From Paraspadella gotoi (lineage: Eukaryota > Chaetognatha): a stretch of DNA of 64,000 nucleotides. The notes under the pieces are model-generated. The model saw nothing but the letters and a program-made list of their open reading frames with translations, did no database searches and was not told the origin of the DNA. Position 1 is the first letter of the stretch. Each line of letters starts with the position of its first letter. The DNA lies in the NCBI GenBank assembly GCA_051294375.1, contig CM119270.1, positions 17,606,893-17,670,892 of the forward strand. Reading direction: 5' to 3'. The translations under genes were made by a program, and so were the position numbers. Shown piece by piece: positions 1 through 10,098 of this stretch.

Positions 1-300
1 TGAATTGAAGGCAACGACGACGATGCATGACGAAGACAACGACGACGATGATGACAAAGGCAACGACGATGATGATGACCAAAGGCAACGGATGAAGCCA
101 AAGTCTCTGCGCCCAAAACGACGACGAAAACGATGACAGGAACATTTAACGAAAACTAATATGAGTGAGAACCAGCGGCGACGACGACGACGAAAACGAA
201 GAAGAAGGGATGGAGGAAAGTTGGAATACTAAAGGAGACACACAAGTCAAGATGCTCATGACTGTGAGGAAGACGACGACGACGACGACGACGCCGTCAG
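1..300. repeat. Degenerate GAC/GAT/CGA triplet-rich DNA
   Basis: Imperfect runs of GAC, GAT and ACG triplets, densest at 1-70 and 270-295, with a loose repeated phrase (GACAAAGGCAACGACGATGA) in the first 80 bases. Translation gives only low-complexity Asp, Thr or Arg runs with stops. I see no gene signal. Confidence 0.6.
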
Positions 301-895
301 ATTGAAGACGAAAGTTTTACATAGAAAAATGCAGACGTGAAAAATAAAAAAAGCGAAAGTAAAGAGGAAATATCGGAGAGGAAAATGGAGAAACTGACAC
401 GGAATACCGTGACAAAATAAGTGACAAAAGAGAACGTGACAAAAGTTGACAAAGAGAAAACGTGACAAAAAGTGAAAATTAAATGACTGAGAGTTGAGAG
501 ATCGCGGCAAATATATAACTTAAGTCATTAAATTTTAAACCGGAACCAAAAAAGTTGAGAAAATATATTCTCGATGTGTAAATTGGAAGAGAAATTATGT
601 TAAAATATTTTAAATTATTATCATAGTACATTGTACATAGATACATAGTAAAAAAATTAATGAGAAAAAAAAGATGGGAAAGTTAACACTATAAAGAGAG
701 AGAGAGAGAGAACCTCGGAGAGAGAATAGGAAAAAATAGAAAATAAAGGGATCTTTGAAAAAAGGGATGAAAAAAAAATGGAATGAAAAAAAAAAGGAGA
801 TGAAAATGGAATGAAAAAAGGGATGAAAATGGAACAATGCGAAAGAAAGGAAGGTCGGATGATAAGGATAAAAATCTCTTTTTCAGAGATAAACT
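301..895. other. AT- and A-rich spacer with no supported gene
   Basis: Purine-rich, A-rich sequence with a repeated GTGACAAAA phrase around 410-470 and a short (GA)n at 692-712. The open frames on the minus strand encode Phe/Ser/Leu-rich low-complexity peptides and are not credible. Confidence 0.5.
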
Positions 896-908
896 CTTTC
901 TTCAACCG

Positions 909-1007
909 ATGGAGGCGGCGGCGGCGGCGGCGGCGCGGCGGGCGGAGGCGTTCCTGCATTTCCGGTTTATCCGAGATGAACGTAATTCGCGCGAATCTCC
1001 TTCGTAA
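909..1007 (+). CDS. Possible short poly-alanine exon in a CpG-rich island
   Basis: A CpG-rich island (about 900-1075) contains an ATG followed by a (GCG)n run, giving Met-Glu and then about eight alanines, followed by non-repetitive residues (FLHFRFIRDERNSRESPS) and a stop after 32 codons. A second plus-strand frame runs through the same island to 1074. CpG content is far above the flanks, which suggests an exon or promoter island. No clear splice sites fix its limits and I do not recognise a protein. The (GCG)n run at 912-936 is also a slippage-prone microsatellite. Confidence 0.2.
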   Translation: MEAAAAAAARRAEAFLHFRFIRDERNSRESPS

Positions 1008-1490
1008 AGGCGCCAAGATGAAATGTTTTGGCGACCGATTTTCGCAGGGACTAAAGTTAAATTATCGCCGATGAAATCTGGTCTGTTATTTTTGTTGAGG
1101 GAAAAAAAAATTAGGAATTAATCAAATTTTCACCATATTCAAGATTTATTAAAATTTATTAGTGGGAACGGAATTCTGACAAACATCATGCTAAAGTCTA
1201 AAGCCAATGTCAAATCAATTGTCCGACCTTTTGATCACATCGCAAATGTTTTTTAAGTCCAGAAAAAACAAAAGTACGGATATATTTAATTAAATATTTT
1301 CAAATACTAATACCAATCAGATCGATTTATAATAACAAAAATGTTATACACGCTCGATGAAAATAAAATAATTTTGCGCATAACATTCATTAATAAAAGA
1401 TATATTCATTTTTAAAAAACATTTTGATCGACATGTTTTTGGTTAAATTTTCCTGTCTGACTGTTTCCGATCATTCTCCAATGCCGTCAG

Positions 1491-1671
1491 TACTCTTAAC
1501 GTCGGGGGATGCGCCTCACATTCCGGATTGCGCTCACGTCACGAACGAGTTCGCCCGAATGCCTTCGTCCAAAAAGTCACCCGGGAAAAGGAAAGACGAC
1601 GTAGAACTCAGCAGCAGCGGCCGCCGCTGCGACGGGGCGCGGCGAATGCTGCCGGTGACAACGAAGACTAG
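1491..1671 (+). CDS. Candidate exon, Arg/Gln-rich, unknown protein
   Basis: A pyrimidine-rich tract (1447-1480) ends in a CAG at 1488-1490. From there a frame stays open for 59 codons to a TAG at 1669-1671. The block is CpG-rich against AT-rich flanks. The peptide begins TLNVGGCASHSG, passes through a basic stretch (REKERRRRTQQQ) and ends NAAGDNED. A second plus-strand frame (from 1424) is also open through the island and reads SSKKSPGKRKDD, so the frame is not settled. Without a known homologue this is an exon candidate only; it could be a terminal exon or part of a CpG-island promoter. The (GA)n tract that follows at 1696 is not coding. Confidence 0.35.
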
Positions 1672-1695
1672 TTTACACGTGATGGAGGAATCGGA

Positions 1696-1700
1696 AAGAA

Positions 1701-1736
<36 letters not shown>

Positions 1737-1743
1737 CTGAGAG

Positions 1744-1777
<34 letters not shown>

Positions 1778-1778
1778 T
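1696..1778. repeat. (GA)n microsatellite
   Basis: Interrupted GA dinucleotides with GGAGA and GAAGA interruptions, typical of all the GA tracts in this window. Confidence 0.9.
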
Positions 1779-1836
1779 GATGATGAGGATGAGAGTAGTT
1801 TCCTATTTGAGAATTCGGTTCCGAAAATTATTTTCA

Positions 1837-1861
1837 NNNNNNNNNNNNNNNNNNNNNNNNN
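1837..1861. other. Assembly gap, 25 N
   Basis: Fixed-size gap between contigs. Confidence 0.99.
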
Positions 1862-2077
1862 GAAAATATTCAACGAATTATGATTTGATTGGCTTTTTAT
1901 CTGAAATTCTCTGATGTTTTGACGCAATTAAACGTCACTTTTTCAAAAGGTCATCTTAACTTGGTTTTTTTTTTTTAGTTGTAATCTTGTCACGCGTGAG
2001 TTTTTGTTTGTTTGTTTTCTTTTATTGATAATAATGTCTTTGTTAAACGCGAAAAACATTCAGTTAAAATGTTCGAG

Positions 2078-2172
2078 AGAAACAGAGAGAGAGGAGGGAA
2101 AGAGAAGAGAGAGAGGAGAGAGGAGAGACGGAGAGATGAGAGAGAGAGAGAGACGAGAGAGAGAGAGAGAAG
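2078..2172. repeat. (GA)n microsatellite
   Basis: Interrupted GA repeat that runs into a short C-rich stretch (2200-2250) and then the purine minisatellite. Confidence 0.9.
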
Positions 2173-2299
2173 AGAATCAGTCCACCATGAACCACCTCAC
2201 ATTCCTTCCCTTGCTCGCCCCCCCTCTTCCTCCCCCCCTGGGGAGGACCGGGGACTTCGAAGGCGGAAGATGAACGTCGAATCGGATTCGACAGCTGAG

Positions 2300-2772
2300 A
2301 TGTTAAAAGCGGAGGAAAGGAGATAGGAGATAAAGGGAGGAAAGGGAGGAAAGGAGAAAGGGAAGAAGGGGAAAGAAAAGAGATAGGAGATACAGGGAGG
2401 AAAAGGAGAGGAAAGAGAAAGGAAAGGATGGAATGGGAAAGGAAAGAGATAGGAGATACAGGGAGGAAAGGAATAGGAACGAGATAAGAGATTAAGGGAG
2501 GAAAGAGAAAGGAAAGATAGAAATGGGAAAGGAAAGAGATTCGAAATATAGGGAGGAAAGGGAGTAAAAAGAAAGAAAAGGGAGGAAAAGGGTAAGGAAA
2601 GAAGACAGAAGATAAAGGAAGGAAAAGAAGGAAATAGAAAGGAAAGGGAGGAAAGGGGAAAGGAAAGAAGATAGGAGATAAATGGAGGAAAGGGGAAGAA
2701 AAGGAAGAATGAGAAGAAAGAGATAAAAAGAGGAACCAAAGAGATAAGAGATAAAGGGAGAAAAGAGAAATA
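2300..2772. repeat. All-purine minisatellite, ~60-bp higher-order unit
   Basis: Almost every base on the plus strand is A or G. A recurring phrase close to GAGATAGGAGATACAGGGAGG appears near 2320, 2382, 2447, 2480, 2537, 2604, 2666 and 2740, spaced mostly 57-74 bases with GGAAAGGA-type filler between. The long minus-strand ORF across it (Phe/Ser/Pro/Leu-rich) is a by-product of the pyrimidine strand. Confidence 0.8.
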
Positions 2773-3520
2773 TTCGCAAAAGTCACTAACAGAATTAGAT
2801 AAACTACTTTGAAGTAGGATATGGTTTTGCGACGATTGTACGGATGCCTGTATTGTAAGCTGAAATACTACTCGAATTTTTTGTCTGATTTTATTGCGTT
2901 TTTTTATCTAAAAAATATTTATTAATTTAAAAAATAAGCTATCTTGCCCCTGACTTTGGTCAGGCTTTGGTGGTTTAAGGCCTCCATCACTCATACAAGA
3001 TAATGACATAGCAGGTCCCTACAAGCTTTCAATCAAGACTCTCACAGTCTCATTTATTCACTCCCAGTGTACCTGGCTTCCTTATCAAGGAAGTGGTATA
3101 ATATTTCAAAGAACGTTTCAATTGTAGGAAAAGTCTCACCCTTCCTCATCCCACGTTTACCCCTTCAACACCCTTTCCCATCGAGAGAAAGAGAGTAGCG
3201 ATGTTTTCAGCCATTTTGCATAAGACAATCGTCTTTGGAATTCGCTGGAGCCGGGGCTGGTCCCGGGAAAATGAGGCGGACTGACATGGGGGGAGGGTGG
3301 GGGGAGTAGATGGGGTTGAAAGGGAAGGAACGGGGTGGTATGGTGTGAAAGTGAAAAGGAGGGGTGAAGATTGGCAGGCTGAGAACAATATCGAAGCGCG
3401 ACATGATAAGAGGAAGTAAAGAAGAGCGATGATAACATTTTTGGTGATAGATGCCTAATGGAGGATGAAAAATAAGGAGGGGAAAAAGGTTAGAGAATTG
3501 GATTATTAAAGTGAGGAGTA
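2773..3520. other. Spacer of normal complexity, no supported gene
   Basis: AT-rich to 3130, then a purine-rich stretch (3290-3520) with G-runs. Overlapping minus-strand ORFs at 3146-3656 are Ser/Pro/Phe-rich and lack splice or start context. I see no convincing gene. Confidence 0.4.
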
Positions 3521-3529
3521 GGAGAGAAT

Positions 3530-3948
3530 ACAATTGGGGGGGGGAAATGTAAAAGGGGTGAAGAGGTTGAAGAGAATGAAGGAAACTGAGGACTGGCGAG
3601 TCTGGAAACAGCGTTATCGGAAAAACAAGACAATGGGGAAGAAGTTCAATGTACAAAGTGGAATGAGGGCGATGGACGAAGGCAAAAGGAAATATGGAGG
3701 GAAAAAGACAAAAGAAAAGTTGAAGAGAATGTTTGGGAAGAAGAAGAAGAAATTAAAAGGGACAAGGAGAAAGAAGGAAAAAAGAGAGAAAGAAAGAAAG
3801 AGATAAAAGAGAGAAAGAGAGAAAAAGAGAAAAAAAAGAAAGAAAGAAACCAAGAGAGAAACAAGAAAACAAGAAAGAAAGAGAGAAAATAAAGAAAGAA
3901 AGAAAAAAAGGAAAAAAAGAAAGAAAAAAAGAAAGAAAAGATAGAAAG
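3530..3948. repeat. Purine-rich (GAAA)n/(AAAG)n tract
   Basis: A/G-rich throughout, becoming nearly pure GAAA tetramers from about 3776 to 3948. The plus-strand Lys/Arg/Glu ORF and the minus-strand Phe/Ser/Leu ORFs are repeat translation. Confidence 0.8.
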
Positions 3949-3993
3949 AATGAGATTCTTCTCACGAAAGGGAAACAAAAACTCCTTTATGCT

Positions 3994-4085
3994 TCACGCC
4001 GGCGACAAAGACGCCAGAGAGAACTCGGGCGGAACCCGAATCCTTTCACACTTCGTCGGCACAGTGAACTGCGGGTCAGGCGTTG
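3994..4085 (-). CDS. Candidate minus-strand terminal exon, Pro-rich
   Basis: Reading the minus strand, a pyrimidine-rich stretch ends in TTAG at 4087-4086. From 4085 a frame stays open to a TGA at 3996-3994. The peptide starts TPDPQFTVPTKCERIRVPPE and ends with an Ala/Ser/Pro tail. The block is CpG-rich between a purine repeat and a CT repeat. The plus strand of the same block is also open (3950-4132, containing HAGDKDARENSGGTR), so the strand is not certain. No family recognised. Confidence 0.28.
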
Positions 4086-4140
4086 CTAAGTTTTCCAAGG
4101 AAGAAAACCAAGATGCATATGGCGAGATGTAACAAAAAGA

Positions 4141-4370
4141 CTCTCTTTCTCTCTCTCTCTCTCTCTCTTTGTTCAAATGAAGAAAGCCTCCCGCGAGATA
4201 AGCCTTAAGTGTCCATTTCTCAAATTCAATTAAAACCTCTTTTCTTCTCTCGACCTTTTCCTCTTTTTCCCCTTTTTTTTTCACTTTTTTTCCTTTTTTT
4301 CCTTTTCTTTTTCTTTTTCTCATTTTTTTCTTCCTTTCTTTCCCCTTTTTTTTAAGGATACGACCGGCAA
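4141..4370. repeat. (CT)n then T/C-rich tract
   Basis: A pure CT run at 4141-4168 and a long pyrimidine-rich stretch at 4240-4353. Confidence 0.75.
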
Positions 4371-4689
4371 TTTCTAATTAAAAAATGGCAAATGTCACTA
4401 TCCAATGACGCAAAGAATGGCAAATACCTTTCACCTACCTCGAAATGAATGGCAAATACTATTGATCTCAGGAATGGAATGCCCCAAGAACGCCGGTCAG
4501 CTGAGTCCGATACGAAGGCCCTTTAATCCGATAATTATCCGTATCCGTTTGTCTGTATGTCTGACTTGATCTCTGTTTATCCGCCAAGAATCGTTCTTAG
4601 CCTTTCCCCTCTTCTCCTCTTCTTAATCTAAAATCTAAATGTACCCACAATCCCGTTTCTTATCTATTCAAAATCTTTACGACTCAAAC

Positions 4690-4712
4690 GCTCTCTCTCT
4701 CTCTTCTTCTCT

Positions 4713-4751
<39 letters not shown>

Positions 4752-4792
4752 TCTCTCTCTCTCTCTCTCTTCTCTCTTCTCCTTCCTTTCAT
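4690..4792. repeat. (CT)n microsatellite
   Basis: Interrupted CT dinucleotides. The TCGTCG-rich, CpG-rich stretch just after it (4800-4915) is open on the minus strand (VLTIPYTNKSTMPTTYATDD...), but I find no splice sites to support an exon. Confidence 0.9.
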
Positions 4793-5040
4793 TATCACAA
4801 ATCATAATCGACCTTTCGTCGATTCTCCCCGGTTGACCGTTCTCGACGATATTCGTCGAGTCGTCTGTCGCGTACGTCGTCGGCATCGTCGACTTATTCG
4901 TATACGGTATAGTGAGCACATCAATGAGCGTTTTTGTTTTTATTATCTGTAGTTGTTGTTGTTGTTTTTGTTATATTTTCATATTAATTAAATTTACCAA
5001 GTTTCTCTTTTGTCCATACTTTTTTTTTTTGCGCGCACGC

Positions 5041-5041
5041 T

Positions 5042-5115
<74 letters not shown>
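5041..5115. repeat. (TTTC)n tetranucleotide microsatellite
   Basis: About 18 uninterrupted TTTC units. Confidence 0.97.
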
Positions 5116-5116
<1 letters not shown>

Positions 5117-5484
5117 CTTATTTATACATATTAATAAATAGAGATCAAGGACAGCCATTTTGTTTTTTTACGTTTTTTTTTTCATCCCAGCTTTCTTGTA
5201 TCATTACTCAGTTTTGTTCTCCTTTCCTCTCATTTCTTTTTTTCCTTTTTCCTTTTTTTTCTTTTCCTTCTCTCCTTCCCACTTCCCCTCTCCCCCCTCT
5301 TTTGCGACGGTTCCCAGGAACAGAGGTCAAGATCCTCTTTCTCCAGATGGCGTAATATCGTCGTCCGTTTATAACCCTTTTCCTCAGACGCTGTGACGTC
5401 ATTCTCTTCGATTTTATTCACGTTTTCTTTTCCTTTTGTATTTTTGTCCTTTCTTTTTCCCTTATTTTTTTCCTTATTCTTTTC

Positions 5485-5505
5485 NNNNNNNNNNNNNNNN
5501 NNNNN
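5485..5505. other. Assembly gap, 21 N
   Basis: Run of N inside a pyrimidine-rich tract. Confidence 0.99.
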
Positions 5506-5904
5506 TTTTTTTTGTTCTTTCAATCTTTCCTTTTACTCTTGTCATCCTTAAATATATTTCATGTTTTATAATTACCCGTAATTACCCATAATTACCCAAT
5601 ACTTATCTTGTATTTTTGGTCATTAATTTCACCCTTTTTAGTCAGTTCTTTCGTCCTTATTTTTTCCTCTGTTTGCGTCTTTCCTTTATCCTTTTCCCCC
5701 TGTTTTTCTTTCCTTCCTTCCTCATTTTTTCCCTCGTTTTATCCTTTAATTTCTCTGTATCATAATAATAACCACAGTACAAATATCCTTCTTCTTCCTT
5801 CTCATTTCCTCTTCCTTTTCCCTTTTCTTAAAATTTTCCCCTTTCAGTTTCTCTTTCCACTTTCTACTTTTTTTCTTTTCTCCAATATTTTTTTTTGCCT
5901 CCAG

Positions 5905-6006
5905 GTGCAAACAAGTGAAGCATTCGCAAACACTCCAAAGCTTCGACGACGTTCCACGACTGACGATGATTTTGACAAGACAGTTGCGACGTCACGAATG
6001 TTATAA
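5905..6006 (+). CDS. Candidate plus-strand terminal exon
   Basis: A strong acceptor (long T-rich tract, then GCCTCCAG at 5897-5904) opens into 33 codons ending at a TAA (6004-6006). The peptide starts VQTSEAFANTPKLRRRSTTD, with a basic LRRRST stretch that resembles a PKA site next to an acidic DDDFD, and ends VATSRML. An AATAAA at 6083-6088 lies 77 bases after the stop, as expected for a 3' end. A second frame is also open through the exon to 6130, so the reading frame is not proven. The upstream exon was not identified; another plus-strand acceptor with a CCCAG end is at 5313-5317. No protein recognised. Confidence 0.38.
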   Translation: MQTSEAFANTPKLRRRSTTDDDFDKTVATSRML

Positions 6007-6082
6007 GTCGAGTTTATTTTTATATTTTATAAATTCTTATTTTCTAAGTAAATGGTTTTTGCTCGAGATTCATCTTATTATA

Positions 6083-6088
6083 AATAAA
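6083..6088 (+). terminator. Possible polyadenylation signal AATAAA
   Basis: Canonical hexamer downstream of the candidate terminal exon 5905-6006. Such hexamers are common in AT-rich DNA, so support comes from position only. Confidence 0.3.
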
Positions 6089-6533
6089 AAGTTAAAATTA
6101 ATAAGTATTATTAGAAAGTTAAAAAAATAAAAAAATCTAATTTGCATATTGTAGAGTTCAAAATAATTTGATGCATATTTGACCACCAATGACTCTTGAC
6201 GTCATTCTTAAAAAAAATTGATATAATCAAATAAAAACTCTGTAAAAGTGTAAAAAAATTTTATACTACTTCACTTGAACTTATTTTCATCTTTTGTTTT
6301 TACAAAAATTCGGCAAATTTCAGCGTTCCGCACTTTTTCTTAAAATGCAAGATGTATATAATACACAAAATACATGATGCCAGCACGCTATCCAAAATAT
6401 GGCTCTTAGCTTAACAAAGTAGTTTTTATACTTATATATCTCTTGAACTTACTTACTCTTACCTAAAATATTTACTGTCCCCTTAAGCCCAAGAACTAAC
6501 CCCGCTCTCCTTCTCCCCCGCCCTCCTTCCCAG

Positions 6534-6662
6534 GCCTTCGCCCTCGTTCGAGAAAACCCGTCCAAAAACGCTGCGGCGACAACAACAACGTCAGTAGCGG
6601 CAGCCCGACGCAGCGGTCTCACCGTATCACCGACTCCAGAGACGAGAGAACGCCGTCGCTGA
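6534..6662 (+). CDS. Candidate plus-strand exon, Thr/Ala/Arg-rich C-terminus
   Basis: A very strong acceptor (pyrimidine-rich from 6505, ending CCCAG at 6529-6533) is followed by an open frame of 42 codons to a TGA at 6660-6662. The peptide opens AFALVRENPSKNAAATTTTS, then has Ala/Arg-rich and Ser/Pro-rich parts (VSPTPETRERRR). Composition changes sharply at the acceptor from AT-rich to CpG-rich. I read it as the last coding exon, or an alternative last exon, of a plus-strand gene. The candidate at 5905-6006 could be the alternative. The stop overlaps a TGACGTCA element. Family unknown. Confidence 0.45.
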   Translation, partial: AFALVRENPSKNAAATTTTSVAAARRSGLTVSPTPETRERRR

Positions 6663-6780
6663 CGTCACACGGCGCTCCCGGGCTCGGGGCGCCGTCCAAT
6701 CGGGTGGCCCGATTTAGCATCTCGACCAATGAGAGTCTCGAACCAACCGAACGGGCGGGAAGGAATTTCTTCGGACCAAT
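6660..6780. promoter_or_regulatory. CpG-rich promoter-like block: CRE plus three CCAAT boxes
   Basis: A full palindromic CRE (TGACGTCA, 6660-6667) is followed by CCAAT at 6696, 6726 and 6776, all in the same orientation, within a GC/CpG-rich block that then becomes AT-rich. No TATA box is obvious. CCAAT boxes and CREs are orientation-tolerant, so the direction of transcription is open. Confidence 0.4.
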
Positions 6781-6794
6781 CAAACGAGAGCGCA

Positions 6795-6804
6795 NNNNNN
6801 NNNN
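6795..6804. other. Assembly gap, 10 N
   Basis: Short N run just after the CCAAT cluster. Confidence 0.99.
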
Positions 6805-6914
6805 CCCAAAACCCATGACTGATAAAAGAAGAAAAAAAGGAGAGAGAGAATGACTGGGAATTTCTCCGGAGTCGAATCGCTCGTCAAGAATCTCGAATCG
6901 TCGTGACGCCGAAG

Positions 6915-6962
6915 GTCATGTCGAATGTCATGTCGAATGTCATGTCGAATGTCATGTCGACT
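6915..6962. repeat. 12-bp tandem repeat GTCATGTCGAAT x4
   Basis: Three perfect units (6915-6950) and a fourth ending in GTCGACT, within a CpG-rich stretch. Confidence 0.95.
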
Positions 6963-7240
6963 CACGTCACGCGGTTTCGTGTCAAGTGAAGAAAAACACA
7001 CATAAAAAAAAAACAAAAAGGAGAGAGAAGAGTCGACGTCGGTCCATCTCCGTCACTCGCGCGACATCTTTCGGGGGGAAAAAGAGAAAAATAAAATCTC
7101 CGGTTTCTGATTTTTAGTCAAAGTCTGGACGAAATTTTGGGTAAAAGCGAAGTTCGGATTTAACGAACGGAATTTGTTAAATTTGTATGGTTAAAATGGG
7201 CTTAATCGATATCAAGTTTTAGTAGATAAATGAATTATAA

Positions 7241-7278
7241 ATATTGTAGTGGTAGTATTTCATACCCCACTACAATAT
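7241..7278. other. Perfect 12-bp inverted repeat, 14-base loop
   Basis: ATATTGTAGTGG (7241-7252) and its exact reverse complement CCACTACAATAT (7267-7278). It lies about 160 bases before the start of the repeated 12.9-kb unit. Confidence 0.9.
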
Positions 7279-7440
7279 CGCCCTTTTTGCTACGTATTTG
7301 TCTTGACAAGCTTATCAAAATGGAAATTTATTTAAATATGTATTTTCGTTAATTCCGAAACTTCCCTCTACCCACAAAAAATACCAAGATTAAAAGATAA
7401 GAAGCCAAAAACTGATAGAAAACTAACAAAAAAAACAAAA

Positions 7441-8240
7441 AAAAAAACCAAAACCACAACAACACAAAATATCAACCTCGGACTTAATTCCCCTCATTAA
7501 TTTTAAGGACGAACGATCACTCTCAATTCGACGGAACAGATTCCATTCCAATCTTCATTAGCGAATGACAAAAGTAAGAAGATATTCCCACGGCAACAAC
7601 AACAACAACACAAACAACAAAGGAAAACTTGAACCAGAAAACTTTTTTCAGTTAAATTTTTCTGTTTTTTTTTTCTCTCTCTTCATCTCTTTGTCTCTTC
7701 TATCTTCAAAAGCTCAAGAAATTGCACGAATTAAACGAATTTTTTACAAAAGAAAACAAACAAACAAACAAAGCAAAAACAAACAAAAACTATCTCGTTA
7801 ATCTTTCTTTCGTGTTAATAAACTATCTTTTTTTTCTGTTTTAAAAAAAAAATTTAATTCATCTTTGACGGATGCACGATTCCCCCCACCCCGCCCCTCG
7901 CCCAAATTCCACATCACTTTTTAACGCTGCGCAAAGTTTATGTAAAAACTACAACAATCAAAGCTAAACAAACAATATCATATTTAACCGCTAAAGCATA
8001 AAAAAAGAAACAAGAAAGAGTGACACCGAAGAGAGCGACGTAGACGAAAACCACAAACAACGACGACGACAACAACCAACAACAGTCGAAAACAAATCCG
8101 ATCCTCTTGCCGAAGGAAGAATTATGTAGCGAAGAAAAAACGATTCTTAAGGGAAGAAGAATAAGCAAAACTCGTCCCCTTAAAAATTAAAAAAAGAAAA
8201 GAAATTGATAAAAGGAAATGGGAATCAAACAACGAAGAAC
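7441..8240. other. Non-coding AT/A-rich start of unit (copy 1)
   Basis: A-rich and T-rich runs, a (CAA)n patch near 7596-7618, an (AAAC)n patch near 7750 and a C-run near 7885. Short ORFs differ between copies. No gene is supported. The equivalent in copy 2 is 20411-21206. Confidence 0.5.
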
Positions 8241-8244
8241 TTCT

Positions 8245-8339
8245 TGGTAAGCAGAAGAGAGAGAGAGAGATGGAGGAGAGAGCAAAGAGACCGAGAGAGA
8301 GAGAAGAGCAGAGAGAGAGATAGAGAGAGAGAGAGAGAA
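8245..8339. repeat. (GA)n microsatellite (copy 1)
   Basis: Interrupted GA repeat. The same position in copy 2 is a 163-N gap. Confidence 0.9.
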
Positions 8340-8474
8340 AACTAGAACTAGAACTAAAACATATGGGCTTTCATTTTTGTAAGTACTAGTCCAATTCTAG
8401 TTTAAATCGATAGCAATTGATTGGAATCATTTTATCGATTGTTTTTTCCGTTGTTTTTTTTCTTCTGTTTTTAG

Positions 8475-8601
8475 GAAAACCTAAAAGAGAATTTGTTTTC
8501 CTCCTACGAGAAGCTCATAGAATATGCAAGGGATTTAAACGGAAAGCGGGAACAACAAAAACCGACACTCATGTTGCTGGGCGAAATAGAGAAGAGAGAA
8601 G
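8475..8601 (+). CDS. Candidate internal exon, charged helical peptide (copy 1)
   Basis: A classic acceptor (T-rich tract, TTCTGTTTTTAG at 8463-8474) opens directly into a frame starting ENLKENLFSSYEKLIEYARD, then NGKREQQKPTLMLLGEIEKRE. This looks like a mixed charged/hydrophobic helix and is not repeat translation. A weak donor (GAAG|GTGTTG) gives an end at 8601; the frame stays open further into GA-rich DNA up to a TAG near 8666, so the 3' limit is uncertain. Copy 2 has the same acceptor but several indels that break the frame. I do not recognise the family. Confidence 0.45.
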
Positions 8602-8639
8602 GTGTTGAGAGAACGAGGAGTGGGAAAATAGAGAGGGTT

Positions 8640-8895
8640 GGGGGGAAAGATGAGGAGAGGAAATAGAGAGGTGAGGAAAGAGGAGAAAAAGAGGGGGAAG
8701 GGGGGAAACGAAAAAGGAAAGGCGGGGTTAAAGAGAAAGGGAAAAAGAGAGGTGAGACAAAAAAAAGAGAAAGAGTCCAGAGAAAAGAATAGGAAATTAG
8801 AGGTCTGGGAAGAGAAGAAAAAAAAGAAATCTGAGAAGAGAGAAAGAGATAGAGAAGAGGAAAAAGTGGCTGGTTATCTCAGCGGTGAAAAAAAA
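8640..8895. repeat. GA/GGA-rich purine tract (copy 1)
   Basis: Low-complexity purine-rich stretch after the candidate exon. Its Lys/Glu/Arg ORF is repeat translation. Confidence 0.7.
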
Positions 8896-9159
8896 ATAAT
8901 CTAAAATTTAGCAACTCCGGATTTTGGCCAAAAAGAACTATACAACTTTACGAAAATGTATAGCAGAAAATAAATACTCGATTAGTTGGTTTGAATATAC
9001 ATTATACAAATGAACCTTGCATTCGACAGTGAAAGACGAGAAGCGATATTTTGAGGTGGGACAAATTTTAAATAAAAATAATTATTATTAAATAATATCA
9101 TTATATAAAGCACATGAAAACCAAACGTAAATTAATCTCTTCTGCAGCTCTTTTTCTAG

Positions 9160-9223
<64 letters not shown>

Positions 9224-9437
9224 TCTCTTCTCTCTCTCTCCTCTCTCTTCTCTCTTCTCTCTCTCTCTCTCTCTCTCCCTCGATCTCGCCGTAAAATATG
9301 TTGAAAGAAAAATTAAAAACTAAGAAAAAATTGGAAGGGAATCAAAAGGAGAAGAAATGAAAATAATAAGAAATAAGAATGGGCGCCGTGCAATTGCGAG
9401 AGAGGAGAGAAGAGAGGGAGACGAGAGAGAGAGAGAG

Positions 9438-9491
<54 letters not shown>

Positions 9492-9997
9492 AGAAGAGAG
9501 AGTGGACAAATCAATAAGATTAGATCAGCAGGTTTCCTACGTTTTCAGATGGAAACGTTTTAAATTTATTAATAAACTATTTTTGAAAAAATTTAATGAC
9601 TTCACTGTGGTTTTAAATAGATCTCATATGAACAAAAAAAGGTGTTTAGTAGTGATTCGAGCTAAAAATTTTAACAAATTATAAAAAAAAAAAAACAACG
9701 TAAAAAGCTAAAAAAATTAACATGTATCTTTTTTTGTTGTAATATTTAAAATCTACGCAAAAAAAATGCAGAAAAAATCTCGTGGTTGTAATAATCTGGA
9801 AAAATATTTCACACATTCTTATTGAATTAGACGAATCACAATCCGAGATTCGACCTCTGAGATTTCTTGATTTCCTTCTTTTTCCTTTGTTCCATGAGGG
9901 TCGAAAAAGAAAATGGATAAGAGAGAGAGAGAGAGAGAGAGAAGAGAGAGAGAGTTTAGAGTGAGAGAGAGAAAGAGAGAGAAGAGAGTGAGGTGAA

Positions 9998-10028
<31 letters not shown>

Positions 10029-10064
10029 GAGAGAGGAGAGAGGAAAGAGAGAGAGGTGGATGGA

Positions 10065-10098
<34 letters not shown>

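Noticed and set aside
2064-2786. 240-codon minus-strand ORF
   Set aside because: Pure Phe/Ser/Pro/Leu translation of the pyrimidine strand of a purine minisatellite; no start or splice context.
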